Below are positions 31,316-38,409 of a DNA stretch of 41,690 nucleotides, one piece after another. A model generated the notes under the pieces. It was not told where the DNA came from, did no database searches, and worked only from the letters and a program-made list of their open reading frames with translations. The stretch is from Myceligenerans pegani. GTDB taxonomy: Bacteria; Actinomycetota; Actinomycetes; Actinomycetales; Cellulomonadaceae. The translations under genes were made by a program, and so were the position numbers. The stretch covers positions 1-41,690 of the forward strand of contig NZ_JADBGR010000016.1 in the NCBI RefSeq assembly GCF_014892515.1. Reading direction: 5' to 3'. Position 1 is the stretch's first letter. Each line of letters begins with the position of its first letter.

Positions 31316-32509
31316 CTACTGCGCCGGGGCCACGGGGTCCGGGGATGGCGTCGGCGGGCCCGCGCCGTCACCGGCCACGTCTTCCCCGGCCTCGTCCGGG
31401 CGGGCCCGCAGGCGGCTGAACACCGCCCACGACACCGCCGTGAGCGGCACCGCGATCACCGCGCCCAGCAGCCCGGCGAGCACCGTCCCGCAGGTGATGG
31501 CGAGCGCCATCGCCACGGGGTGCAGGTTCACCTGCTTGCCGGTGATGAGGGGCTGCAGCACGTTGGCGTCGATCTGGGCGATGACGGTCATCCCGACCGC
31601 GACGATGATCGCCGACGTCGGATCGCCGGTCGCGAGCGTGACGACGGCGCTGATGACGATGGCCGCGACGGGGCCCACCATCGGCACGAACACCGCCAGG
31701 AACACGACCACCGTGAGCGGCAGCGCGAGCGGGTTGTTCATGACGGTGAGGAAGACGCCGGCCATCGTCGCGTCGGCGAGAGCCACGAAGGCGATGCCAC
31801 GCGTGTAGCCGGAGAAGGTGCGCCAGCCGGTCTCGCCGGCCGCTTCCCAGTTGCGGCGCGCCCGCGCGGGCAGCTGGTCGACGAACCACCGCCACATGGC
31901 GCCGCCGCCGGTGAGAAAGAAGATCGTGAGGAACATCCCCAGCACGACGACGGTGGCGCCGGTGGCGGCGAGGTTCGCGCCCTGCAGCGCCTGGTCGAGG
32001 ACCGCGCCGCTGTTCTCCTCGAACCAGGTGCCGCCGTCGACGAGCCACTGCTCGCTCGTGCCGACGTCGAACGGCAGGGACTGGGCCAGGGAGTCGAGAC
32101 CCGTGGTGAGCTGGGTGGTCAGGTCGTCGGCGCGAGCGGCGATCGTCGAGACGACGTACGTCGTCAGGCCGCCCACGACGGCCAGCAGGGTCAGGAGCGA
32201 TGCGATCATCGCGAGGCCGCGCGGCAGGGCACGGTCGTAGAGGTTGCCCAGCGGCAGGAGGACGGCGGTGAGGACGAGCGCGAGGTACACCGCGACGAAC
32301 ACGATCTGCACGAGGCTGATCAGGTACACCACCAGGGCGATCACGGCGACGATGCCGATGAACCGCCATGCGGCGTCGCCGGTGGCGCGCAGCCAGGTGC
32401 GCTCGGGCCTGCCGGGTTCCGCTCCACGCACGACGGCGGTCGTGGCGGCTTCCGCGGCAATGCTCGGCTCTTCCGGGCCGGCGTTCCGTACCGGCGCGTG
32501 GGTGGTCAT
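31316..32509 (-). CDS. AI-2E family transporter (PerM/YdiK-like permease)
   Basis: 397-aa integral membrane protein with about eight hydrophobic segments. After a hydrophilic N-terminus come FIGIVAVIALVVYLISLVQIVFVAVYLALVLTAVLLPL and LAMIASLLTLLAVVGGLTTYVV, then a long amphipathic segment that often forms coils in this family (DDLTTQLTTGLDSLAQ). The conserved C-terminal region follows: FVALADATMAGVFLTVMNNPLALPL, FVPMVGPVAAIV and the IDANVLQPLITGKQVNLHPVAMAL signature. Members include the autoinducer exporter TqsA and Na+/H+ antiporters; the substrate here is unknown. The ATG at 32509 has AGGAG 5 nt upstream. A weak promoter may lie near 32590-32610. It is probably transcribed with the 168-aa gene downstream. 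Confidence 0.88.
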   Translation of the reverse strand: MTTHAPVRNAGPEEPSIAAEAATTAVVRGAEPGRPERTWLRATGDAAWRFIGIVAVIALVVYLISLVQIVFVAVYLALVLTAVLLPLGNLYDRALPRGLAMIASLLTLLAVVGGLTTYVVSTIAARADDLTTQLTTGLDSLAQSLPFDVGTSEQWLVDGGTWFEENSGAVLDQALQGANLAATGATVVVLGMFLTIFFLTGGGAMWRWFVDQLPARARRNWEAAGETGWRTFSGYTRGIAFVALADATMAGVFLTVMNNPLALPLTVVVFLAVFVPMVGPVAAIVISAVVTLATGDPTSAIIVAVGMTVIAQIDANVLQPLITGKQVNLHPVAMALAITCGTVLAGLLGAVIAVPLTAVSWAVFSRLRARPDEAGEDVAGDGAGPPTPSPDPVAPAQ

Positions 32510-32692
32510 GACCGCTCCTGTCCTCGTGGTCTTCTCGGGTCTGCTGCCGTGCCAGGCGGACGAGCCCGCGCGGCGCGACGGAGGAAATGTATCGGTTTGC
32601 CAGCCTTCGTGACAGCGCCGCATGGACGCGGCGCACTTCAGGAAAGCACCATGAGCACTGCACCGCGCGCAAAGCTATCCCGGGAGGCTGAC

Positions 32693-33865
32693 ATGGGCAG
32701 GACGGCGATCGTGGTCGGGGCAGGGCTGGGCGGGCTCACCGCGGCCGTGGCGCTGCGGCGCTGCGGCTGGGACGTGGCGGTGGTCGAGCGCTCGCCGGAG
32801 CCGCGCACCACCGGCGCCGGGATCGTGCTGCTCGCCAACGCCCTCCGGGCGCTCGACGAGGCCGGCGCCGGTGAGGCCGTCCGGGCGCTGGGCAGCATCG
32901 TGTACCCCGGATCCCTGCGGGACGAGCGTGGCCGCGAGCTGGTGACGGTGGACGCGGCGCAGATCGAGCAGCGGCTGGGGACGCCCGCGATGGTGTTCCG
33001 CCGCTCCGAGCTGCAGGAGGCGATCGCCGGTCACCTGGAACCCGCCGTGATCCGCTACGGGGCGCGCGTGGCGGGGATCGAGCCCGGCGACGAGGCGGCC
33101 CGCCCCGCCGTGACGCTCGACGACGGCGAACGCCTGACCGCCGACCTGGTCGTGGGCGCGGACGGGGTGCGCGGCGTCAGCCGCGCCGTCGTCGTCCCCG
33201 ACGCGCCCGAGCCCGCCTATGTCGGCTCCACGACCTGGCTGGCGATCACCGAGGCGCCCGGGATCGCCACCTCGTCGCAGACGTGGGGCCCCGGCGGTGA
33301 GGTCGGGTTGCTTCCGCTGAAGGACGGGCGGGTCTACTGGTACGCCACGCGGACCGGCCCGGCCGGCGGCGCGTCCGACGACGGCGCGCGGCACCTCGCC
33401 GAGGCCCGCGACGCGTTCGCCGGCTGGCACGAGCCGATCCCGGCGGTGATCGCCGGCACCCGGCCCGACCAGGTGCAGCGCGTGGACCTGTATGCCCTGC
33501 CCCGGCCCGTGCGCACGATGGTGCGCGGCCGTGCGGCGCTGGTCGGCGACGCCGCGCACGCCATGCCCCCGAACGTCGGCCAGGGTGGCGCGTCCTCGAT
33601 CGAGGACGCGGTCGTGCTCGCGGCGTCGGTCAGCGGTGCGCCGTCGGTCGTCGAGGGGCTCCGCGCCTACGACGACGCCCGGCGGCCGCGCACCGCCGGC
33701 GTCCTGCGGGCGGCGTGGGCGTCGGCGCGGTTCGGCGAGCAACTGCGCAACCCGGTCGCGGTCGCGGCCCGTAACGCGCTGCTGCGCGTGCTGCCCTCAC
33801 GCGTCTACCTGGACGGGATGCGCCGCTTCACCGAGTGGACGCCGCCGCGGCTGCCGGTGGGGTGA
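32693..33865 (+). CDS. FAD-dependent monooxygenase (aromatic hydroxylase family)
   Basis: 390-aa class A flavin monooxygenase. IVVGAGLGGLTAAVALRRCGW binds ADP, with an acidic residue in VVERSPEP closing the Rossmann motif. DLVVGADGVRGVSR is the DG motif, and ALVGDAAHAMPPNVGQGGASSIEDAVVLA the GD motif; MPPNxGQG is shared with salicylate, 3-hydroxybenzoate and urate (HpxO-like) hydroxylases. The substrate is not defined by sequence. The start at 32693 has GGGAGG 6 nt upstream; another ATG 14 codons earlier (32651) has AGGA and cannot be excluded. No regulator gene is adjacent. A small GC hairpin (32615-32634) lies in the leader. It is unrelated in operon terms to the tetR-linked monooxygenase, though of the same family. 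Confidence 0.88.
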   Translation: MGRTAIVVGAGLGGLTAAVALRRCGWDVAVVERSPEPRTTGAGIVLLANALRALDEAGAGEAVRALGSIVYPGSLRDERGRELVTVDAAQIEQRLGTPAMVFRRSELQEAIAGHLEPAVIRYGARVAGIEPGDEAARPAVTLDDGERLTADLVVGADGVRGVSRAVVVPDAPEPAYVGSTTWLAITEAPGIATSSQTWGPGGEVGLLPLKDGRVYWYATRTGPAGGASDDGARHLAEARDAFAGWHEPIPAVIAGTRPDQVQRVDLYALPRPVRTMVRGRAALVGDAAHAMPPNVGQGGASSIEDAVVLAASVSGAPSVVEGLRAYDDARRPRTAGVLRAAWASARFGEQLRNPVAVAARNALLRVLPSRVYLDGMRRFTEWTPPRLPVG

Positions 33866-33971
33866 GGCCGGATCGCCGGAGTGATGCCGGGTCGCCCGCG
33901 GGCGTGCGGCCGGTACAAGACAGCGCGGGGTTTCCGCTGGGTCCGTGCCGGAGAACGGAAACGATGAGGCC

Positions 33972-33990
33972 CGGAATCCGTGGGATTCCG
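33972..33990 (-). terminator. Hairpin downstream of the CAT-anticodon tRNA
   Basis: Perfect repeat CGGAATCC-GTG-GGATTCCG, 8 nt beyond the tRNA 3' end on the minus strand, with further pairing outside the core. It could also serve the convergent monooxygenase transcript. Nothing else was seen in 33866-33998. Confidence 0.65.
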
Positions 33991-33998
33991 AGCTCTCG

Positions 33999-34072
33999 TG
34001 CCCCGTCTGGGACTTGAACCCAGGACCGACGGATTATGAGTCCGCTGCTCTGACCGACTGAGCTAACGGGGC
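33999..34072 (-). tRNA. tRNA with CAT anticodon, probably tRNA-Ile2 (or elongator Met)
   Basis: A 74-nt cloverleaf on the minus strand. Acceptor GCCCCGT pairs with ACGGGGC, discriminator A; D-arm GCTCAGTCGG; anticodon stem GCGGA with loop CTCATAA, so the anticodon is CAT; T-arm GGTTCAAGTCC. The 3' CCA is not encoded. It is not an initiator tRNA because its first acceptor pair is intact G-C. The C4-G69 and C5-G68 pairs resemble those used by TilS to recognise tRNA-Ile2, which reads ATA after lysidine modification. Elongator tRNA-Met remains possible. Confidence 0.85.
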
Positions 34073-34222
34073 GTGCGGCCCCGTCAGCCCCGCGGGCGGA
34101 CGTTTCCGCGAGGAGGAGCCTACCTTGCGGAGCCGATAAATCCGTGGTGCCCAGGGCCTCCGCATCTCTACGGTGCGTGACGCGGCACGAGCCGCCCGGG
34201 AGCGTGGCCACGATGCAGGGTG

Positions 34223-34265
34223 GCGTGGTCGACAAAGGGCGTGGTCGCCGGAAAGCGCGTGGTCG
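34223..34265. repeat. Three phased copies of GCGTGGTCG upstream of def
   Basis: GCGTGGTCG occurs at 34223-34231, 34239-34247 and 34257-34265, starting 16 and 18 bp apart. The repeats lie 90-130 bp before the def start, in a 282-bp gap (34073-34354) that otherwise holds the divergent tRNA promoter and no gene. They may bind a regulator side by side; no known motif is recognised. Confidence 0.5.
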
Positions 34266-34354
34266 CGGGCATGCGCAGGGGAGGTCAGGCGGGCAGCCGT
34301 GGGCATTGCCGTGCGGGTACGGCGTGTCAGCGTGGCGTGGAAGAATCTGCGTCC

Positions 34355-34840
34355 ATGGCGATGCGTGAGATCCGGGTGATGCCCGACCCCGTCCTGCGAA
34401 CCCCCTGCGATCGGATCACGACGGTGGACGATCGCGTGCGCGGGCTCGTGGCGGACCTCGTGGAGACCGTCGACGCCGAGGGGCGTGCCGGGCTGGCCGC
34501 GAACCAGATCGGGGTCGGTCTGCGGGCGTTCTCGTGGAACATCGAGGGGGAGATCGGGTACGTCCTCAACCCGACCATCGTCGAGCTGGGCGAGGAGACG
34601 CAGGACGGCGGCGAGGGATGCCTGTCCGTGCCGAACCTCTGGTACCCGACCGTCCGGGCGAACTATGCGCGTGTGGTGGGCACGGACCTGGACGGCAACG
34701 TGGTGGAGGTCTCCGGCGAGGGCCTGATGGCACGCTGCCTCCAGCACGAGTGCGACCACCTCGACGGCAAGCTCTACCTGGACCGGCTCGAGCGCGAGGC
34801 CCGCAAGGAGGCCATGCGCGAGCTGCGCGCACAGCTCTGA
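34355..34840 (+). CDS. def: Peptide deformylase
   Basis: 161-aa metalloenzyme that removes the formyl group from new proteins' N-terminal Met. The three motifs are present: GLAANQ (46-51), EGCLS with metal ligand Cys89, and QHECDHLDG with ligands His131 and His135 and catalytic Glu132. Length is close to the minimal form of the family. The start is taken at the first ATG of [12 protein letters not shown]; the second ATG, two codons on, is equally close to family N-termini. No strong ribosome site is visible; AAGAAT ends 8 nt before the ATG. Its position next to a tRNA and DUF3145 is typical of housekeeping genes in this order, and it is probably monocistronic given the hairpin after its stop. 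Confidence 0.93.
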   Translation: MAMREIRVMPDPVLRTPCDRITTVDDRVRGLVADLVETVDAEGRAGLAANQIGVGLRAFSWNIEGEIGYVLNPTIVELGEETQDGGEGCLSVPNLWYPTVRANYARVVGTDLDGNVVEVSGEGLMARCLQHECDHLDGKLYLDRLEREARKEAMRELRAQL

Positions 34841-34855
34841 CCGTTCGTTCTTCAC

Positions 34856-34871
34856 TTGGACGACAGTCCAA
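34856..34871 (+). terminator. Hairpin after def
   Basis: TTGGAC-GACA-GTCCAA, 15 nt after the def stop, followed by TAAGTCC. A short stem but well placed to end the def transcript. Confidence 0.5.
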
Positions 34872-34888
34872 TAAGTCCGTTAAAGCGG

Positions 34889-34957
34889 TAATGTGGACCA
34901 GAAAGATGGTGGAAAGGTGAAACTTCTCGCCGTGAACGCGCTACTTCGCGTGCACGG
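34889..34957 (+). promoter_or_regulatory. Predicted promoter and leader hairpin of the DUF3145 gene
   Basis: A good -10, TAATGT, lies at 34889-34894 (no clear -35). About 35 nt downstream a hairpin with 11-nt arms (34930-34940 against 34947-34957, one mismatch, 6-nt loop) would form in a leader of about 185 nt before the gene. No known riboswitch pattern is recognised. The remainder of 34841-35086 holds no coding signal. Confidence 0.4.
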
Positions 34958-35086
34958 GGCCGAGGAGTCGTGCAGGATGGGCAGCGGACGTAGTAGTGCA
35001 CGCTGACATCACGCACGACGCTCGGCCACAGCGCCACCGCCCGGTGAGGACGTAGGGGAAGACGTGCCTCGACCAGGGAGGAAGAC

Positions 35087-35584
35087 ATGGCCGGCGGAAT
35101 AGTTCGTGGTGTGCTGTTCGTGCATTCTGCGCCCCGTGCCCTCTGTCCGCACATCGAGTGGCAGGCAGGCGGCGTCCTGGACCTTCGGGTCACGATGGAC
35201 TGGACGCCGCAGCCTGCGGGGCGCGGGCTCTACAGAACCGAATACTCATGGCAGGGGCCGCAGGGGACGGGCGCCAAGCTGGCGTCCGCCCTGCGCGGCT
35301 GGGATCACCTGCGCTACGAGGTGACGGAGGAACCGAGCCAGGGCGTCGACGGCGCCCGCTGGTCGCATACTCCCGACCTCGGCATTTTTCATGCCATGAC
35401 CGACGTCCATGGCAACATCGTCATCCCCGAGGACAGGGTGCGAGCCGCGCTCGACCACAGCGACCCCCGCGCCGTCCGCGACGCCCTGGACCTCGCCCTG
35501 GGCGCCGCATGGGACGACGAGCTCGAGCCCTTCCGCCAGGCGGGTGCCGGTGCCCCGGTCCGCTGGCTCCACCAGGTCGGCTAG
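35087..35584 (+). CDS. DUF3145 family protein
   Basis: 165-aa protein that matches what I know of DUF3145, an actinobacterial family of unknown function: the start MAGGIVRGVLFVHSAPRALCPH, then DWTPQPA, the RTEYSWQGPQGTGAKLASALRGW block and HLRYEVTEEPSQGVDGARWSHTPDLGIFH. There are no membrane segments or signal peptide, so it should be cytoplasmic. A GGGAGGAAG ribosome site stands just before the ATG. Its place between def and the fatty-acid synthesis operon is common in related genomes, and it converges on fabF across a strong terminator. The role is unknown; a link to lipid metabolism is suggested only by the neighbourhood. Confidence 0.85.
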   Translation: MAGGIVRGVLFVHSAPRALCPHIEWQAGGVLDLRVTMDWTPQPAGRGLYRTEYSWQGPQGTGAKLASALRGWDHLRYEVTEEPSQGVDGARWSHTPDLGIFHAMTDVHGNIVIPEDRVRAALDHSDPRAVRDALDLALGAAWDDELEPFRQAGAGAPVRWLHQVG

Positions 35585-35610
35585 CGCCCCGCCGCGCGAG
35601 AACGACGAGG

Positions 35611-35642
35611 CCCCGGGTCCGCGATCGCTCGCGGCCCCGGGG
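35611..35642. terminator. Bidirectional terminator between the DUF3145 gene and fabF
   Basis: 14-nt arms with one mismatch (35611-35624 against 35629-35642) and a TCGC loop, in the 73-nt gap between convergent genes, followed by TTCTGT on the plus strand. It can end both transcripts. Confidence 0.8.
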
Positions 35643-35657
35643 TTCTGTCGGCGCTGA

Positions 35658-36902
35658 TCAGGCGTTCTGGATCAACAGCGCCACGTTGTGGCCGCCGAAC
35701 CCGAACGAGTTGTTGATCGCGGCGATGTCGCCGCCGGGCAGCTTCGCGGGCTCGTCCCGCACCAGCGGGACCTGCAGTTCCGGGTCCGGGTTCGCGACGT
35801 TGATGGTCGGCGGGGCGAGCCGCTCCGCCACGGCCTTCACCGTGAACATCGTCTCGATCGCGCCCGCACCGCCGAGCAGGTGCCCCGTCATGGACTTCGT
35901 CGCCGACAACTGCACGTGGTCCGCGTCGCTCCCGAACAGGCGTCGGATCGACGCCGTCTCGGTCAGGTCGCCCACCTTGGTGGACGTGGCGTGGGCGTTG
36001 ACGTGCACGACGTCGGCCGCCGTCACCCGGGCGTCCTCCATCGCTGCGCGCATCGCCGCGACCTGACCCGTCCCGTCCGGGTCGGGCGAGGTGATGTGGT
36101 ACGCGTCGGACGACAGCCCCACACCGCTCACCTTCGCGTACACCCGCGCGCCGCGGGCGGCGGCGTACTCGGCGCTCTCCAGCACCACGACGGCCGCGCC
36201 CTCACCGATGACGAAGCCGTCCCGGTCGACGTCGTACGGGCGGGAGGCGCCCTCGGGGTCGTCGTTGCGCAGCGACAGCGTGCGCGACGCGGCGAACGCG
36301 GCGATCGGCATCGGATGGATCGTGGCCTCGGTACCGCCGGCGACGACGACGTCGGCGCGGCCCGTGCGGATCATCTCGACGCCGTACCCGATGGCCTCGG
36401 CCCCCGAGGCGCACGCCGACACGAGCGCGTGGGCGCCTGCCCTGGCGCCCAGGTCGAGCGACACGAACGCGGTGGGGGAGTTCGGCATGAGCATCGGCAC
36501 CGTCATGGGCAGCAGCCGGCGGGCGCCGCGCTCGCGCAGCGTGTCCCAGCCGTCGAGCAGCGTCCACACGCCGCCGATCCCGGACGACACGACGGATCCC
36601 AGCCGCTCGCCGTCCACCTCGGGCTCCCCGGCGTCCCTCCACGCCTCGCGCGCGGCGATCACGGCGTACTGCGCGGACGGGTCCATGCGCTTGAGCTCGG
36701 GCCGCTTGAGCACCTCTTCCGGCTTGACCTTGATGGTCGCCGCGAAGTTCACGGGGATCTCGTAGCGCTCGGCCCAGTCGTTGTCCATGGTGCGCGCACC
36801 GGACTTCCCGGCGAGCGCGGCCTCCCAGGTGGAGGGCACGTCCCCGCCGAGCGGTGTGGTGGCGCCGAGGCCGGTGACGACGACGTCGCGTGCGGAGGTC
36901 AT
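35658..36902 (-). CDS. fabF: 3-oxoacyl-ACP synthase II (KAS II)
   Basis: 414-aa condensing enzyme that extends acyl-ACP with malonyl-ACP in type II fatty-acid synthesis. The Cys-His-His triad is intact: Cys164 in SACASG, His304 in VNAHATST and His341 in KSMTGHLLGGAG, with Lys336. The C-terminal NNSFGFGGHN loop is also standard. Length fits the family. The ATG at 36902 is used because VVVTGLGATTPLGG is the normal N-terminus and AGGAG lies upstream. It is the last gene of fabD-fabH-acpP-fabF, separated from acpP by 158 nt that hold a large hairpin. Confidence 0.95.
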   Translation of the reverse strand: MTSARDVVVTGLGATTPLGGDVPSTWEAALAGKSGARTMDNDWAERYEIPVNFAATIKVKPEEVLKRPELKRMDPSAQYAVIAAREAWRDAGEPEVDGERLGSVVSSGIGGVWTLLDGWDTLRERGARRLLPMTVPMLMPNSPTAFVSLDLGARAGAHALVSACASGAEAIGYGVEMIRTGRADVVVAGGTEATIHPMPIAAFAASRTLSLRNDDPEGASRPYDVDRDGFVIGEGAAVVVLESAEYAAARGARVYAKVSGVGLSSDAYHITSPDPDGTGQVAAMRAAMEDARVTAADVVHVNAHATSTKVGDLTETASIRRLFGSDADHVQLSATKSMTGHLLGGAGAIETMFTVKAVAERLAPPTINVANPDPELQVPLVRDEPAKLPGGDIAAINNSFGFGGHNVALLIQNA

Positions 36903-36942
36903 GGGGTCTGGCTCCTGGGTAGGTGGTGCGATGGGATGTGAT

Positions 36943-37002
36943 GTCCGACGGCGGTCCGGCGGGCCTTCGCGACGGAGGGCCACCGGACCGCCGCCGTCGG
37001 AC
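36943..37002 (-). terminator. Large hairpin between acpP and fabF
   Basis: The 17-nt arm at 36943-36959 pairs with 36983-37002, which has a 3-nt bulge; the loop is 23 nt. It stands inside the operon, 58 nt after the acpP stop in the direction of transcription. As acyl carrier protein is needed in large excess over the synthase, it may stabilise acpP mRNA or partly stop polymerase. This role is inferred. Confidence 0.6.
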
Positions 37003-37060
37003 GGTGCGGGCGACGGCGGTGTGCCGGCCCGTGCCCGTCAAGACACGAGCCCGTGGGGGG

Positions 37061-37309
37061 TCAGTCCTGGGCGGTCTTGATGTAGCTCACGGCGTCGCCG
37101 ACGGTCGCGAGGTTCTTGACCTCCTCGTCGGGGATGCGGACACCGAACTTGTCCTCGGCGTGCGTGACGATCGTCATCATCGACAGCGAGTCGATGTCGA
37201 GGTCGTCGGTGAAGGACTTCTCCAGCGCGACGTCGGCAGTGTCGAGGCCGGTCTCCTCGGCGACGATCTCGGCGAGACCCGTGAGGATCTCCTGCTCGGT
37301 GTTGGCCAT
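37061..37309 (-). CDS. acpP: Acyl carrier protein
   Basis: 82-aa acidic protein that carries the growing acyl chain on a phosphopantetheine arm. The attachment site is Ser41 in DIDSLSMM, a slight variant of the usual DSL motif. It has the four-helix pattern, with EIVAEETGLDTADV before and VKNLATVGDAVSYI after the site. AAAGGAAG precedes the ATG. It lies 98 nt after fabH and before fabF, in the standard actinobacterial order, and it serves the FabD, FabH and FabF enzymes of the same operon. Confidence 0.96.
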   Translation of the reverse strand: MANTEQEILTGLAEIVAEETGLDTADVALEKSFTDDLDIDSLSMMTIVTHAEDKFGVRIPDEEVKNLATVGDAVSYIKTAQD

Positions 37310-37331
37310 GGGGCTTCCTTTTCTTCTCGGT

Positions 37332-37395
37332 GGGAGCCGGGGCTCCCGGGGGAATTACGTGACCGCTCGTGTCGGCGTGCGCCGGGGCGAGCGGT
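37332..37395 (-). other. Two inverted repeats between fabH and acpP
   Basis: GGGAGC/GCTCCC (37332-37337 and 37342-37347) and ACCGCTCG/CGAGCGGT (37362-37369 and 37388-37395) form two consecutive hairpins in the 98-nt spacer. With the hairpin after acpP, they bracket the acpP message, which might be cut out or protected as a separate small mRNA. Confidence 0.55.
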
Positions 37396-37407
37396 ACGAA
37401 GCGAAGG

Positions 37408-38409
37408 TTACGGCAGGACGATGACCTGCGCGGCGTACACCAGTCCGGCGCCGAAGCCGATCTGCAGGGCGATGTCGCCGGACTTGGCGTGGCCCTCCTC
37501 GAGGAGGCGCACGGTGGCCAGCGGGATCGAGGCCGCCGACGTGTTGCCGGTGTCGGCGATGTCACGGGCGACCACGACCGAGTCGGGCAGCTTCAGCTGC
37601 TTGACGAGCTGGTCGATGATGCGCATGTTCGCCTGGTGCGGCACGAACACCTGGATGTCCTCAGGGGTGACGCCGGCGTCGGCCATGGCCTTCGCGGCGA
37701 TCGGCGCCATCTGGAAGGACGCCCACTTGAAGACGGTGGGACCGTCCTGCCGGAGCGTCGGCCAGCCGAGTGAGGCGTCCTCGCGCCACTCCTGCCACGA
37801 ATGGGTCTGCCGGATGGCGGTGTGCTTGGAACCGTCCGAGCCCCACACCGTGGGCCCGATGCCGGGCGTGTCCGACGGCCCGACGACCGCGGCGCCCGCA
37901 CCGTCCCCGAGCAGGAACGAGATGGAGCGGTCGGTCGGGTCGACGATCTCCGACAGCTTCTCGGCGCCGATCACGAGCACGTTCCGGGCGAGCCCGGCGC
38001 GCACGAGGCCGTCCGCCTGGCCGATGCCGTAGGTGTACCCGGCGCAGGCGGCCGAGATGTCGAAGGCGGCGGCCGGGGTCGCGCCCAGCCGGTCGGCGAG
38101 GATCGAGGCCGCCGACGGCGTCATGTGCATGTGCGTGATCGTCGAGACGATCACCGCGTCGATGTCCGCGCCCGTGAGGCCGGCGGCGTCGAGCGCCTTG
38201 CGGGCCGCGGCCTCGGACATGTCGAGCACGTCCCGGTCGGCGCCCGCGCGGCGACGGGTCACGATGCCCGTGCGCTGCTGGATCCACTCGTCGGACGAGT
38301 CGATGGGGCCGGCGATGTCGTCGTTGGTGACGACGTTCTCGCCGCGCTCCGCGCCGATCGCGAGGATGCGGGAGTACCGCGTGGGCTGGGACTGCTGCAG
38401 GAGGGTCAC
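37408..38409 (-). CDS. fabH: 3-oxoacyl-ACP synthase III (KAS III)
   Basis: 333-aa initiating condensing enzyme that joins an acyl-CoA primer with malonyl-ACP. The Cys-His-Asn triad is present: Cys122 in SAACAGY, His258 in PHQAN and Asn289 in GNTSAAS. The GDGAGAAVV and C-terminal GFGAGLVYAAQVIV segments are typical. In branched-chain-making actinobacteria this enzyme selects isobutyryl- or 2-methylbutyryl-CoA primers; sequence alone does not establish the primer here. The GTG start overlaps the fabD stop (GTGA), so the two are translationally coupled. Confidence 0.95.
   Translation of the reverse strand: MTLLQQSQPTRYSRILAIGAERGENVVTNDDIAGPIDSSDEWIQQRTGIVTRRRAGADRDVLDMSEAAARKALDAAGLTGADIDAVIVSTITHMHMTPSAASILADRLGATPAAAFDISAACAGYTYGIGQADGLVRAGLARNVLVIGAEKLSEIVDPTDRSISFLLGDGAGAAVVGPSDTPGIGPTVWGSDGSKHTAIRQTHSWQEWREDASLGWPTLRQDGPTVFKWASFQMAPIAAKAMADAGVTPEDIQVFVPHQANMRIIDQLVKQLKLPDSVVVARDIADTGNTSAASIPLATVRLLEEGHAKSGDIALQIGFGAGLVYAAQVIVLP

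Noticed and set aside
30713-33865. Very long frame that would fuse a new N-terminal part to the second monooxygenase
   Set aside because: It is antisense to the AI-2E permease and the 168-aa gene and begins within low-complexity residues. The monooxygenase starts at a clear ribosome site and Rossmann motif.
34852-35193. 113-codon minus-strand frame between def and the DUF3145 gene
   Set aside because: It covers the start of the DUF3145 gene, lacks a ribosome site and has a mixed, non-family composition.
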